Source: CAZRIE01 sp964600075 (GTDB lineage Bacteria > Bacteroidota > Bacteroidia > Flavobacteriales > Flavobacteriaceae). Taken from it: a stretch of DNA of 64,000 bases. The stretch is from assembly GCA_964600075.1 (NCBI GenBank), contig CAZRIE010000008.1:1-64000 (forward strand), in the 5' to 3' direction. The notes beneath the pieces are model-generated. The model was not told the DNA's origin and ran no database searches. It saw only the letters and a list, made by a program, of their open reading frames with translations. Below are positions 7,929 to 17,060 of this stretch, piece by piece. The position numbers were made by a program, and so were the translations under genes. Numbering within the stretch: position 1 is the stretch's first letter; each line of letters begins with the position of its first letter.

Positions 7929-10640
7929 ATGAAGAAAAAGATAATTAGAATTATAGGAATAATTGTTTTACTGATAGTTGCAGTTTTAATTGCCGCCCCC
8001 TTCTTTCTGGAAGCTAAAATTGCAGACATCATTAAAAACAAGGTGAACAATAATGTAAATGCGACGCTTGATTTTGGTGATGCAAGCCTAAGCCTCTTCA
8101 GCAGTTTTCCCAATGCTGAGGTAAGTATAAATGACCTTACGTTAATCAATAAGGCCCCTTTTGAGGGCGATACTTTATTTGCTGCGAAGGAAGTAGCCTT
8201 AAAAATGGGTATCCGTGAGCTGTTCAAAGGCCGCCAAGACCCTATAGGTATTAAAAGCCTTATTGTCGATGGTGCATTGTTGAATATTAAAATCGATGAA
8301 ACTGAAAATGCCAGCTACGATATTGCCAAAGATGATGGTTCCGGTGGCGAAACCACTTCTTCCGGTGCTTCCGAAGGGTTTAGTCTCGACCTTCAATCGT
8401 ATGAAATTTCAAATACACGAATCGTTTACGATGATAGGGTGACAGGCATGCGCCTAGAAATTTCGGATATGCAACACACGGGGAACGGCGACCTTTCACT
8501 TGCCAATTCAGAATTGCAGACCAATACCGATGCGTTGGTCTCTTTTGAGATGGACAGCACCAATTATTTAAACAAAAATAAAATCAAGCTGGATGCGCTT
8601 ATCGGTATCGATTTAAAGGAGAACAAATATTCATTTCTGAAGAACGAGCTCGTAGTCAATCAGTTATCTTTAGTTTTTGATGGATTCGTAAAAGTCAACG
8701 AAAATAGTCAAGAAGTAGCTATCAGTTTTAAGACACCCTCATCTGATTTCAAGAATTTTTTGGCAGTCATTCCTCAAGAATACTCTAAGAACATTGAAAA
8801 TGTAAAGACGACCGGAAATTTTATGGTTGAAGGAAAGTTCAACGGCATCGTTGATGAAGAGCACATTCCCAAGTTTAATGTTAAGATCAATTCTGAGAAT
8901 GCATCTTTCAAATACCCCGACTTACCGAAATCGGTGCGAAATGTGTTTATCGATACCGAAATCAATAACACCACAGGCGTTACAGAAGATACCTATGTCG
9001 ATATTAAAAAATTGTCTTTTATGATCGATGAAGACAGGTTCAACATGAACGCAAGAATCACCGAGCTTATGGGCAATACTAAGGTAAATGCCCATATTGA
9101 CGGCAAGATGAACTTAGCCAATATCAAAAAGGCCTACCCCGTGCCATCAAACCTAGATTTAAAAGGATTGTTGACGGCCAATGTTACAACAGTATTTGAT
9201 ATGGCATCCATAGAAAAAAAGCAATACGAGAAAACCAACACCAATGGTAAGCTTAGTATTCGCGATTTTGAATACAACTCTCCTGAAATACCAAATCCTG
9301 TAAAATTGAAAACCACCGCCTTGACTTTTAACCCGAAGACAGTAACTTTGAACGAGCTGAACGGAACCACGGGTCAAACGGATTTTAATGCGACAGGAAC
9401 CATCAACAACTTGTTGGGTTTTATGTTCAACGACGAAAAGGTAGAAGGTAATTTCGTTTTGAAATCAAACACTTTTGCATTAAACGATTTTATGGTTGAG
9501 GAAACTTTTTCTGAAGAAAATAAAGATGAAACTGAAAATGCGTCGACTTCTACAGGTGAAAAAATAAAAATCCCCTCTTTTTTGGATGCCAATATCAATG
9601 CTTCTGCAAATACGGTGCTATATGATAATTTGACCTTAAACGATGTAAAAGGAAATTTGCGTATTAAGGACGAAAAGGCGACCCTTTCCGATATGACCTC
9701 CTCTATATTCGATGGTAAAATGGCCTTTAGCGGCGAGGTTTCTACGAAACAGGAGACCCCGACTTTCGCTATGAAGCTGGACATGGACAATTTAGAAATT
9801 GGGGAAACATTTAATTCTTTAGCGTTATTCAAATCAGTGGCTCCCATTGCGCAAATATTAAAGGGTAAATTGGATTCCGATATTGAACTTTCAGGAAACT
9901 TGACCGATGACCTGCTGCCAGATCTTTTGACCTTGAGCGGAGATGTTCTGGCTAATGTGATGACGCGGGAAATCAATTCTGAAGAAGCGCCATTACTATC
10001 TGCCCTAGATGGTAAACTCAGTTTTATCGACCTAAAAAAATTGGATCTTGACGATTTGAAGACAAAACTTTCGTTCGAGAACGGTGTGGTCAGTGTCAAA
10101 CCATTTACGCTAAAATATCAGGATATTGCCATCAATATAGGCGGAAGCCATACATTCGATAAAAAACTGAACTACAAAGCAACGATGGAGGTTCCTGCAA
10201 AATATTTGGGCGGGGAGGTGAACAAACTGATTTCAGAGATTGGCGATGATGATTTGAAAGATCTCACCATTCCTGTTACAGCAAATATTGGGGGTAATTA
10301 TTCGAGCCCGAATGTGACTACCGACTTGACATCGGGCGTAAAATCATTGACGAACCAGCTAATAGAGATACAAAAACAGAAACTCATCAACAAAGGAAAA
10401 GACAAAGCCAATGACTTGATAGGGGATATCTTGAATAATAACAGGTCGGAAAAAGACTCCACCAAAAAGGACCCTGCTAACGAAGGGGTAAAAGAAGTTC
10501 TAGGTGGTCTTTTTGGGGGTGCTAAAAAAGATTCTGCAAAAACCAAAACTGACTCCGTTACCCCTAAAAAAGAGGAAGATGTGGTGAAAGAAAAAGCAAA
10601 GAATATTCTTGGCGGCCTTTTGAACGGTAAAAAGAAGTAA
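7929..10640 (+). CDS. AsmA-like family protein
   Basis: A 903-residue envelope protein with one N-terminal membrane anchor (about residues 5-27) and a long periplasmic part rich in beta-strand repeats. It resembles AsmA/TamB-type proteins, which are thought to form lipid-conducting bridges between the membranes. The C-terminal AsmA-like region is seen around residues 560-800, with segments such as GKMAFSGEVSTKQ and LSGDVLANVM. The last 90 or so residues are a low-complexity Lys/Asp/Ser tail in which GGLFGG and GGLLNG repeat. No operon partner follows, since the next gene is convergent. A phospholipid-transport role is inferred from the family. Confidence 0.82.
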   Translation: MKKKIIRIIGIIVLLIVAVLIAAPFFLEAKIADIIKNKVNNNVNATLDFGDASLSLFSSFPNAEVSINDLTLINKAPFEGDTLFAAKEVALKMGIRELFKGRQDPIGIKSLIVDGALLNIKIDETENASYDIAKDDGSGGETTSSGASEGFSLDLQSYEISNTRIVYDDRVTGMRLEISDMQHTGNGDLSLANSELQTNTDALVSFEMDSTNYLNKNKIKLDALIGIDLKENKYSFLKNELVVNQLSLVFDGFVKVNENSQEVAISFKTPSSDFKNFLAVIPQEYSKNIENVKTTGNFMVEGKFNGIVDEEHIPKFNVKINSENASFKYPDLPKSVRNVFIDTEINNTTGVTEDTYVDIKKLSFMIDEDRFNMNARITELMGNTKVNAHIDGKMNLANIKKAYPVPSNLDLKGLLTANVTTVFDMASIEKKQYEKTNTNGKLSIRDFEYNSPEIPNPVKLKTTALTFNPKTVTLNELNGTTGQTDFNATGTINNLLGFMFNDEKVEGNFVLKSNTFALNDFMVEETFSEENKDETENASTSTGEKIKIPSFLDANINASANTVLYDNLTLNDVKGNLRIKDEKATLSDMTSSIFDGKMAFSGEVSTKQETPTFAMKLDMDNLEIGETFNSLALFKSVAPIAQILKGKLDSDIELSGNLTDDLLPDLLTLSGDVLANVMTREINSEEAPLLSALDGKLSFIDLKKLDLDDLKTKLSFENGVVSVKPFTLKYQDIAINIGGSHTFDKKLNYKATMEVPAKYLGGEVNKLISEIGDDDLKDLTIPVTANIGGNYSSPNVTTDLTSGVKSLTNQLIEIQKQKLINKGKDKANDLIGDILNNNRSEKDSTKKDPANEGVKEVLGGLFGGAKKDSAKTKTDSVTPKKEEDVVKEKAKNILGGLLNGKKK

Positions 10641-10721
10641 TCCGATACGGAGAACTAGACCTCTAAGGTGTTGCTTTCGCCGGAGGCCACCTTGAAGATC
10701 TAATCTATTATAGTTGTCTGA

Positions 10722-11720
10722 CTAGTAAACTTTTACTACCATTTTACCCTTGTTCTTACCTTCAAAGAGATCCATAAATGCTTGTGGAATGTTTTCGAAA
10801 CCTTCGACGATGGTTTCCTCATAAGTAAGTCTGCCCTCCTGCACCCACTGTGCGAGCTGCTGCACTGCGGGCCCAAATTCCTTGACATGGTCCCTGACCA
10901 AAAAGCCGTGCATCAAGACTGTTTTTCGAACCAATGTTCCTTCATAGCGTGGGCCTATTGGTATTTCCGTTTCATTGTACATTGAAATTGCGCCACAATT
11001 GATAACACGACCGTTTTTGTTTATGTTGTTCATAGCGGCATCAAGTATTTCTCCACCTACGTTATCATAATAGACATCGACGCCATTAGGGCAGGTATTG
11101 GATATCGCTTTTTGCATGTCGTCGGTGGTCTTATAATTGATGCCATGGTCAAAACCGAACTTTTCTTTCATCAATGCCAATTTTTCGTCGCTGCCTGCAA
11201 TACCGACGACGTGGCAGCCTTTAATTTTACCAATTTGACCTACAGTACTTCCTACGGCTCCTGAAGCCCCAGATACTAAAAGTGTTTCACCTTCTTTAAG
11301 GTCCGCTATTTTAGCTAAACTAATATATGCCGTAAGGCCGGTGAGGCCGAAAACTCCCAAATAGGCTGACAAAGAGGCCTTATTGCCATCTACCTTGTTT
11401 AAGCCATTTCCCGAAGAAACTTGAAATTCTTTCCAATCGAGCATGCCATTGACAAAATCACCTTTTTTGAAATTGGAATTTTTTGATGAAATTACCTCGG
11501 CTACAATTCCCGATTCAATAGGCTCGTTCAATTGAAACGGTTCGATATATGACTTTACATCGCGCATGCGACCACGCAGATAGGGGTCGACCGAAACATA
11601 TTTCGTCTTGAGCAAAATTTCGCCCTCCTCCGCAACTGGCCTTTCTTCGGAGGTAAATTCAAAATCGCTAAGTTTCGGAACACCTACAGGCCTACTTTTG
11701 AGTTTTATGATACTGTTCAT
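10722..11720 (-). CDS. NADP-dependent MDR oxidoreductase (CurA/prostaglandin-reductase-like)
   Basis: A 332-residue zinc-independent medium-chain reductase. The N-terminal GroES-like half carries VDPYLRGRM near residue 46, typical of the leukotriene B4 dehydrogenase/CurA branch that reduces alpha,beta-unsaturated carbonyls with NADPH. The Rossmann half has LVSGASGAVGSTVGQIGK near 146 and YDNVGGEILDA near 218. No structural zinc Cys cluster is seen, as expected for this branch. The gene stands alone, convergent with the AsmA-like gene. The physiological substrate is unknown; detoxification of reactive aldehydes or enones is inference. Confidence 0.88.
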   Translation of the reverse strand: MNSIIKLKSRPVGVPKLSDFEFTSEERPVAEEGEILLKTKYVSVDPYLRGRMRDVKSYIEPFQLNEPIESGIVAEVISSKNSNFKKGDFVNGMLDWKEFQVSSGNGLNKVDGNKASLSAYLGVFGLTGLTAYISLAKIADLKEGETLLVSGASGAVGSTVGQIGKIKGCHVVGIAGSDEKLALMKEKFGFDHGINYKTTDDMQKAISNTCPNGVDVYYDNVGGEILDAAMNNINKNGRVINCGAISMYNETEIPIGPRYEGTLVRKTVLMHGFLVRDHVKEFGPAVQQLAQWVQEGRLTYEETIVEGFENIPQAFMDLFEGKNKGKMVVKVY

Positions 11721-11819
11721 AATTGTTCTTGTTTCTAATGTTCTCTAAGGTAAGGTTATAAAAGGTTGGACAATCACGCAACTAGATTCCTTTTTATTTC
11801 TTTAAAAGAACAGAAGGGG

Positions 11820-12614
11820 TTAAGTAATACCCAAGGAAACATAATATCCTTCGCTTCCGCGTACATTGAAGACGGTATTATCTTCGAAAATAAAATATTG
11901 CCCTTTTATTCCTTTTAATATACCGTTATAAGTCGGCGTTTTATCAAGATTGAGGCTTTTAACCTTTATAGGATACTTCAACACGGGAAACTCCAGATTT
12001 GTTTCAGTATTAGAAGCAATGAAGTATTCTTCAGCTTCTTGAGGAATGTAGGGTTTTAATTTGTTGCGCCACGCTACCAAATCCTCATCCTGTATTTCAT
12101 TGGTCAGCATTTTCCGCCAGTTGGTCTTGTCTCCGACATGATTTTTAAGGGCGACCTCCGTGATTCCTGCCAAATACCGATTGGGTACTTCAACGATTTC
12201 AATCGCCTCATGGGCACCCTGATCTATCCAACGGGTAGGTACTTGCGATTTACGGGTTACACCGACCTTGACATTGCTCGAGTTCGCCAAATAGACAATA
12301 TGGGGCTGCAATTGTGCTTTTTTCTCATATTCTAGATCTCTATCCTCTTTATTCAAATGTGCTGTACTCAGTTCGGGTCGCATAATCCAGTCTCCCGCAG
12401 AGGGTGTTTCATAAAAACAGGTTTTACAGAACCCTTGTCGATGTATAGGTCGGTCTCGACCACAATTTAGGCATTGGAACTTTATAAAACTGATCTGCAA
12501 TTCTTTGCCCAGTATTTGGTTCACATTTAAAAAATCATTCTCGAAGACCATATAGTACTGTATGGGGCTTCCGATTTCGGTCCGCATTTTTCGTAATACG
12601 CCTTCGTACTGCAT
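11820..12614 (-). CDS. DUF2797 protein with zinc-ribbon-like Cys cluster
   Basis: A 264-residue cytoplasmic protein matching the DUF2797 family, whose function is not established. Seen: four cysteines at 48, 51, 63 and 66 arranged as CLNC and CKTC with a short basic loop, which suggests a small zinc knuckle. A central segment follows with HIVYLANSSNVKVGVTRK near residue 106 and QVPTRWIDQGA, a pattern reminiscent of GIY-YIG-like folds; that resemblance is tentative. It is divergent from the GH3 gene across 66 bases, so their promoters overlap. Confidence 0.8.
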   Translation of the reverse strand: MQYEGVLRKMRTEIGSPIQYYMVFENDFLNVNQILGKELQISFIKFQCLNCGRDRPIHRQGFCKTCFYETPSAGDWIMRPELSTAHLNKEDRDLEYEKKAQLQPHIVYLANSSNVKVGVTRKSQVPTRWIDQGAHEAIEIVEVPNRYLAGITEVALKNHVGDKTNWRKMLTNEIQDEDLVAWRNKLKPYIPQEAEEYFIASNTETNLEFPVLKYPIKVKSLNLDKTPTYNGILKGIKGQYFIFEDNTVFNVRGSEGYYVSLGIT

Positions 12615-12628
12615 AAAAGGATTTTAGA

Positions 12629-12660
12629 TTTGAAAATGATACGAATTAAAGGTATTTTCG
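12629..12660 (+). promoter_or_regulatory. Promoter of the GH3-family gene
   Basis: TTTG at 12629-12632, a 20-base spacer and TATTTTCG at 12653-12660 match the Bacteroidota -33/-7 arrangement at one mismatch. The ATG follows 20 bases after the -7 element. Confidence 0.5.
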
Positions 12661-12680
12661 GCAGCTAAAGATACCCAAAA

Positions 12681-14195
12681 ATGCCGATTCCGCTGTTCAA
12701 TTCGATTGCTTCTTGGTTGATTAAAAAGCGATATCATCAGATAGAGCTTTTTTTAAAGTATCCCGAAGAAGTACAACAAGAGGTGATGCACCAACTTCTA
12801 GAGATAGCTGAGGACACTGAAATTGGTAAGCAATATGACTTTGAATCGATTTCCAATTATGAAACCTTTCGAGAAAGGGTTCCGATAATTTCCTATGAAG
12901 AAATGGAGCCTAACATAGAACGCACTCGCAGAGGCGAACAGAATATTTTCTGGCCTACTGCTATTAAATGGTTTGCCAAGAGTAGTGGTACGACCAACGC
13001 AAAGAGTAAGTTCATACCCGTTAGCGCGGAGGCTTTGGAAGATTGCCATTATAAATCAGGCAAAGATTTGCTCTGTCTGTACCTTAATAATAATGAGAAC
13101 TCTCAGCTATTCACGGGTAAAAGCTTGAGACTTGGTGGCAGTAAAGAACTTTATGAAGATAATGGTTCGTTCTTCGGCGACCTATCCGCAATCTTAATAG
13201 ATAACATGCCGCTTTGGGCCGAGTTCAGCAGTACGCCCAGTAGTAAGGTGTCGTTGATGAGCGAGTGGGAAAGTAAGTTGAAAGCGATTATCAAAGAAAG
13301 CACCCAAGAAAATGTAACCAGCTTGGCGGGCGTTCCTTCATGGATGTTGGTACTGCTCAACAACGTTATCGAAGAAACTGGAAAGGATCATCTTTTTGAG
13401 GTATGGGAAAATTTAGAGGTCTATTTTCACGGTGGGGTAAGCTTTAATCCTTACAAAGAGCAATATAAAAAGCTGTTTCCCAGAAAGAGTTTCAAATACT
13501 ATGAGATTTACAATGCTTCTGAAGGGTTTTTTGCTATCCAAGACCGAAACAATGCCGACGATCTTTTACTCATGCTCGACTATGGTATTTTTTATGAGTT
13601 TATTTCTATGGATAATTACAGAACGGAAAATCAAAAAGCAGTTCCGTTGTGGGAAGTCAAGACCAAGATCAACTATGCGATAATCATTACCACGAATTCT
13701 GGTCTTTGGCGTTATAAAATTGGGGATACGGTAAGATTTACCTCTACCGATCCCTATCGTATAAAGGTTACCGGGCGTACCAAACACCATATAAACGTAT
13801 TCGGCGAAGAACTTATTATCGAAAATGCCGAGGAAGCCCTGAAAATTATCTGTAAAAAGACAGGTAGCGAAATCAAAGATTATACCGCTGGCCCAATTTT
13901 TATGATGGGTAAAGAAAAAGGTGCCCACGAATGGATCATCGAGTTCAGGAAACCCCCAGAAGACTTAGATTACTTTACTGAATTTTTAGACAATGCGCTT
14001 AAATCGTTGAACTCGGATTATGAAGCCAAACGTTATAATAACATCACTTTGAAAATACCAAAGGTTCATGTGGCGCGAGAAAATCTTTTTTACGACTGGT
14101 TAAAGTCTAAAGACAAGTTGGGCGGTCAGCATAAGATTCCAAGATTATCCAATAAAAGGGACTACATCGAAGAATTACTTCATATGAACAAATAA
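12681..14195 (+). CDS. GH3 auxin-responsive promoter family protein (acyl-adenylating fold)
   Basis: A 504-residue member of the GH3 branch of the ANL superfamily. Plant relatives adenylate carboxylic acids and link them to amino acids; the bacterial substrate is not known. Seen: phosphate-loop-like KSSGTTNAKSKFIPVS near residue 99, the second core motif in YNASEGFFAIQ near 279, the hinge and C-terminal segment LWRYKIGDTVRFTS near 342, and GEELIIENAEEAL near 376. These support an active ATP-binding enzyme. The gene is divergent from DUF2797 and followed by a small hydrolase 74 bases downstream. Confidence 0.87.
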   Translation: MPIPLFNSIASWLIKKRYHQIELFLKYPEEVQQEVMHQLLEIAEDTEIGKQYDFESISNYETFRERVPIISYEEMEPNIERTRRGEQNIFWPTAIKWFAKSSGTTNAKSKFIPVSAEALEDCHYKSGKDLLCLYLNNNENSQLFTGKSLRLGGSKELYEDNGSFFGDLSAILIDNMPLWAEFSSTPSSKVSLMSEWESKLKAIIKESTQENVTSLAGVPSWMLVLLNNVIEETGKDHLFEVWENLEVYFHGGVSFNPYKEQYKKLFPRKSFKYYEIYNASEGFFAIQDRNNADDLLLMLDYGIFYEFISMDNYRTENQKAVPLWEVKTKINYAIIITTNSGLWRYKIGDTVRFTSTDPYRIKVTGRTKHHINVFGEELIIENAEEALKIICKKTGSEIKDYTAGPIFMMGKEKGAHEWIIEFRKPPEDLDYFTEFLDNALKSLNSDYEAKRYNNITLKIPKVHVARENLFYDWLKSKDKLGGQHKIPRLSNKRDYIEELLHMNK

Positions 14196-14269
14196 ATGTC
14201 AAAATTCGTAGTTTAATGTGCAAATTAGCTTTTTGAACTTGACCGAATAGCGAATTTAAACTTAGAATT

Positions 14270-14833
14270 ATGGCAGAAAGACTTGTAATCGTATCCGATA
14301 TGTGGGGTGCCAAAAAGGGGCTCTGGATTACATCTTACCTTGGTTATTTACAGCAACACTTTGATATAACCTTCTATGACTGCCAACAATTGGCCAATTT
14401 AGAAGTGGCCGTACGTTCAGAAGAAAATATTCATAACGCCTTTGTCAATGGTGGTATCGACACTGCTGTTGCACATCTATTGAACAAAGAAAAAAATAAA
14501 GCCCATTATCTTTGCTTCAGCATAGGTGGTGGCATTGCCTGGAAAGCAGCTCTTATGGGGCTTCCTATGAAATCTTTATACACGGTTTCGTCGACTCGAA
14601 TCCGTTCAGAAATCAAAAGACCTGAATGCCCGACTAGGGTACTGTTCGGTGATGCCGATATTTATAGGCCGAAATCGACTTGGTATGAAAAGTTAGGACT
14701 CCAGGGAGAGCTTATAAACGGGTTCGGTCATGATATGTATGCCGACGAGAAAATTATCAAAAGGGTCTGTCTGGATCTATTGAATTCGGTTACGTTAAAA
14801 GTAGCCAATCAAGAAAAAGAAAAAGCGGTTTAA
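14270..14833 (+). CDS. Small alpha/beta-hydrolase-like protein
   Basis: A 187-residue cytoplasmic protein with an alpha/beta-hydrolase layout. The likely nucleophile is S84 in CFSIGGGIAW, a variant of the GxSxG elbow. An acidic candidate is D128 or D130 in LFGDADIYRP, and the His is H154 in GFGHDMYAD. The lid is short. The product is unnamed in my recognition; esterase or thioesterase activity is inference. The stop codon lies in the loop of the terminator at 14821-14848. The gene could share a transcript with GH3 upstream, although the 74-base gap allows its own promoter. Confidence 0.7.
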   Translation: MAERLVIVSDMWGAKKGLWITSYLGYLQQHFDITFYDCQQLANLEVAVRSEENIHNAFVNGGIDTAVAHLLNKEKNKAHYLCFSIGGGIAWKAALMGLPMKSLYTVSSTRIRSEIKRPECPTRVLFGDADIYRPKSTWYEKLGLQGELINGFGHDMYADEKIIKRVCLDLLNSVTLKVANQEKEKAV

Positions 14834-14848
14834 TAACCGCTTTTTTTT
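14821..14848. terminator. Bidirectional intrinsic terminator overlapping a stop codon
   Basis: Stem AAAAGCGGTT at 14821-14830 pairs with AACCGCTTTT at 14835-14844 around loop TAAT, followed by more T. The minus strand also has a T-rich run after the stem, so it can end both the hydrolase transcript and clpX. The TAA stop of the hydrolase is inside the loop. Confidence 0.9.
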
Positions 14849-14944
14849 GTGTTGCTAGGCAACCGCAATTGGTATAGGAATTTTGAAGCGTTTGTTGACT
14901 TGAAAAGCATACCGAAGTTTAGCTTTTAATCTGCCGTGATTTAA

Positions 14945-16180
14945 TCAGGAAACTGCCTTTAATTTCTTAATGGTCTCATGAGACAATTTATTTTCGGCGT
15001 AGGGTTTTGTAACCTTGAACTCTGTTTCATCATTACTAGGCATTTCGAACATGGCGTCCGTAAATATGGCCTCACATAGAGACCGCAAACCTCTTGCTCC
15101 TAGTTTATAGTCAATAGCCTTGTTCACAATATAATCCAAAGCTTGTTCGGTTATAGTAAAGCTGATATCGTCCATCGCGAACAATTTTTCATATTGTTTG
15201 ATGATGGCATTCTTGGGCTCTGTAAGAATAGCACGCAGTGTTTTTTCGTCAAGCGGGTTCATGTGGGTGAGAACCGGAAGCCTGCCGATAATTTCCGGAA
15301 TCAGTCCGAATTCCTTCAGATCCTTCGGAATGATGTACTGAAGAATATTATTCTGGTCAAGATTATCATCCGTTTTGGCCGCACTGTAGCCAATTGCCTG
15401 CATATTGAGACGTTTGGTAATCGCGCGTTCGATTCCGTCGAAGGCCCCACCCGCAATGAATAGTATGTTTTCGGTGTTCACTTCAATGAACTTCTGATCG
15501 GGATGTTTTCTTCCTCCCTTAGGTGGCACGTTTACGACAGTGCCTTCCAATAACTTCAATAGACCTTGTTGTACGCCTTCGCCAGATACGTCGCGCGTAA
15601 TGGAAGGATTGTCGCTTTTTCGAGCTATTTTATCGATTTCATCGATAAAAACAATGCCGCGTTCCGCTTTTTCCAGATTGTAATCTGCAGCCTGAAGTAA
15701 ACGCGTAAGGATGCTTTCAACATCTTCACCAACGTAACCCGCCTCGGTCAGTACCGTAGCATCAACAATTGCTAAAGGTACATTCAACATTCGCGCAATA
15801 GTCTTGGCCATTAAGGTCTTACCGGTACCTGTCTGGCCGACCATGATGATATTGCTTTTTTGTATTTCTATGTCGTCTTCCTTCGATTTGGGCTGTAGAA
15901 GTCTTTTGTAATGGTTGTATACGGCAACTGACATCACTTTTTTTGTGCGTTCTTGGCCAATAACGTAAGTATCTAAGAAAGATTTGATGTCTAGCGGTTT
16001 CTTCAATATTAGCTCTGAAGAAAGATCGTTGGTCTTGGTTTGTCTTGATTCTTCGGCTACGATGCCGTGGGCCTGCTCTATACAACGGTCGCAAATATGC
16101 GCGTCAAGACCGGCAATCAATAGATTGGTTTCCGGTTTTTTTCTTCCGCAAAATGAACATTCTAAATTTTCCTTTGCCAT
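14945..16180 (-). CDS. clpX: ClpX, ATPase subunit of the ClpXP protease
   Basis: ClpX is a hexameric AAA+ unfoldase that recognises tagged proteins and threads them into ClpP. The 411 residues are full length. The N-terminal zinc-binding domain uses Cys 8, 11, 30 and 33. Walker A GQTGTGKT lies near residue 116, followed by Walker B IVFIDEIDKIA near 175. The ClpP-docking loop reads IGYSA instead of the common IGF, a conservative change. The gene lies downstream of clpP on the same strand with a gap of 97 bases. Confidence 0.97.
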   Translation of the reverse strand: MAKENLECSFCGRKKPETNLLIAGLDAHICDRCIEQAHGIVAEESRQTKTNDLSSELILKKPLDIKSFLDTYVIGQERTKKVMSVAVYNHYKRLLQPKSKEDDIEIQKSNIIMVGQTGTGKTLMAKTIARMLNVPLAIVDATVLTEAGYVGEDVESILTRLLQAADYNLEKAERGIVFIDEIDKIARKSDNPSITRDVSGEGVQQGLLKLLEGTVVNVPPKGGRKHPDQKFIEVNTENILFIAGGAFDGIERAITKRLNMQAIGYSAAKTDDNLDQNNILQYIIPKDLKEFGLIPEIIGRLPVLTHMNPLDEKTLRAILTEPKNAIIKQYEKLFAMDDISFTITEQALDYIVNKAIDYKLGARGLRSLCEAIFTDAMFEMPSNDETEFKVTKPYAENKLSHETIKKLKAVS

Positions 16181-16277
16181 AAAAGTGTGTTTTCTATCAA
16201 AAACTAAACGCTAGAAATTTCATTTTGGTTCCTCAGACCTATAAGAAAAACCAATTTCAATGAATATTTCGTCGAAA

Positions 16278-16958
16278 TTATTTCTTGTCCCTTACTAAAA
16301 TCTCGTCTATCATCCCATAATCTTTGGCTTCCTCGGCCTTCATCCAATAGTCACGATCACTATCATCATTTACTTTATCAATTTTTTGTCCCGAATGTTT
16401 GGCAATGATCTCATACAGTTCTTGCTTGAGTTTCAGAATTTCCCGTGCGGTAATTTCTATATCGCTTGCCTGGCCCTGGGCTCCGCCCATAGGCTGATGG
16501 ATCATTACTCTTGAATGGGTCAAACCGCTGCGTTTTCCTTTTTCGCCGGCGCATAGAAGAACCGCTCCCATTGAGGCTGCCATTCCCGTACAGATAGTTG
16601 CGACATCGGGCGCGATGAACTGCATGGTGTCATAAATGCCCAAGCCCGCATAAACACTACCGCCAGGAGAGTTGATATATATTTGAATATCTTTTGACGA
16701 ATCGGTGCTTGCGAGAAACAATAATTGCGCCTGGACGATATTGGCCACTTGGTCATTTATGCCCGTTCCTAAGAAGATGATGCGGTCCATCATCAGTCTA
16801 GAGAATACATCCATTGCAACAGCGTTCATTTGCCGCTCTTCGATGATGTTCGGTGTTAGGCTGACCGGGTACATGCTGCTTAAAATGGTATCGTAATAGG
16901 TGCTGCTTATACCTTGGTCTTTTATAGCGTAATTTTTGAATTCTTTTCCGTAATCCAT
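16278..16958 (-). CDS. clpP: ClpP, proteolytic subunit of Clp protease
   Basis: ClpP forms the two-ring chamber of ClpXP. In 226 residues the triad is clear: S129 in GMAASMGAVL, H154 in MIHQPMGG, and an Asp in DSDRDYW (about 201-203). The first 30 residues are less conserved and probably include the short propeptide. It sits between tig and clpX, with an intrinsic terminator between tig and clpP, so it probably has its own promoter or depends on read-through. No clear -7 element was found directly upstream. Confidence 0.97.
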   Translation of the reverse strand: MDYGKEFKNYAIKDQGISSTYYDTILSSMYPVSLTPNIIEERQMNAVAMDVFSRLMMDRIIFLGTGINDQVANIVQAQLLFLASTDSSKDIQIYINSPGGSVYAGLGIYDTMQFIAPDVATICTGMAASMGAVLLCAGEKGKRSGLTHSRVMIHQPMGGAQGQASDIEITAREILKLKQELYEIIAKHSGQKIDKVNDDSDRDYWMKAEEAKDYGMIDEILVRDKK

Positions 16959-16997
16959 GTTTTTTTGTTCGATGTTTGTATACTCAAGGTTAAAAGA

Positions 16998-17033
16998 TAA
17001 AAAAAAGTGCCGAAAAATACTTTTTCCGGCACT
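16998..17033 (-). terminator. Intrinsic terminator after tig
   Basis: On the minus strand a stem of CAGTGCCG and CGGCACT, extended by A5/T5 with a one-base bulge around a three-base loop, runs straight into eight T. It lies between the tig stop and clpP. Confidence 0.8.
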
Positions 17034-17060
17034 GTAAAGATACTTATTATTTCGTAAAAC

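Noticed and set aside
9374..10099. 241-codon open frame opposite the AsmA-like gene
   Set aside because: Serine-rich antisense translation typical of the complement of a coding strand; no start context or domain.
10663..10694. Weak pairing AAGGTG with CACCTT as a convergent terminator
   Set aside because: Only a six-base stem with a long loop and no T tract on either strand.
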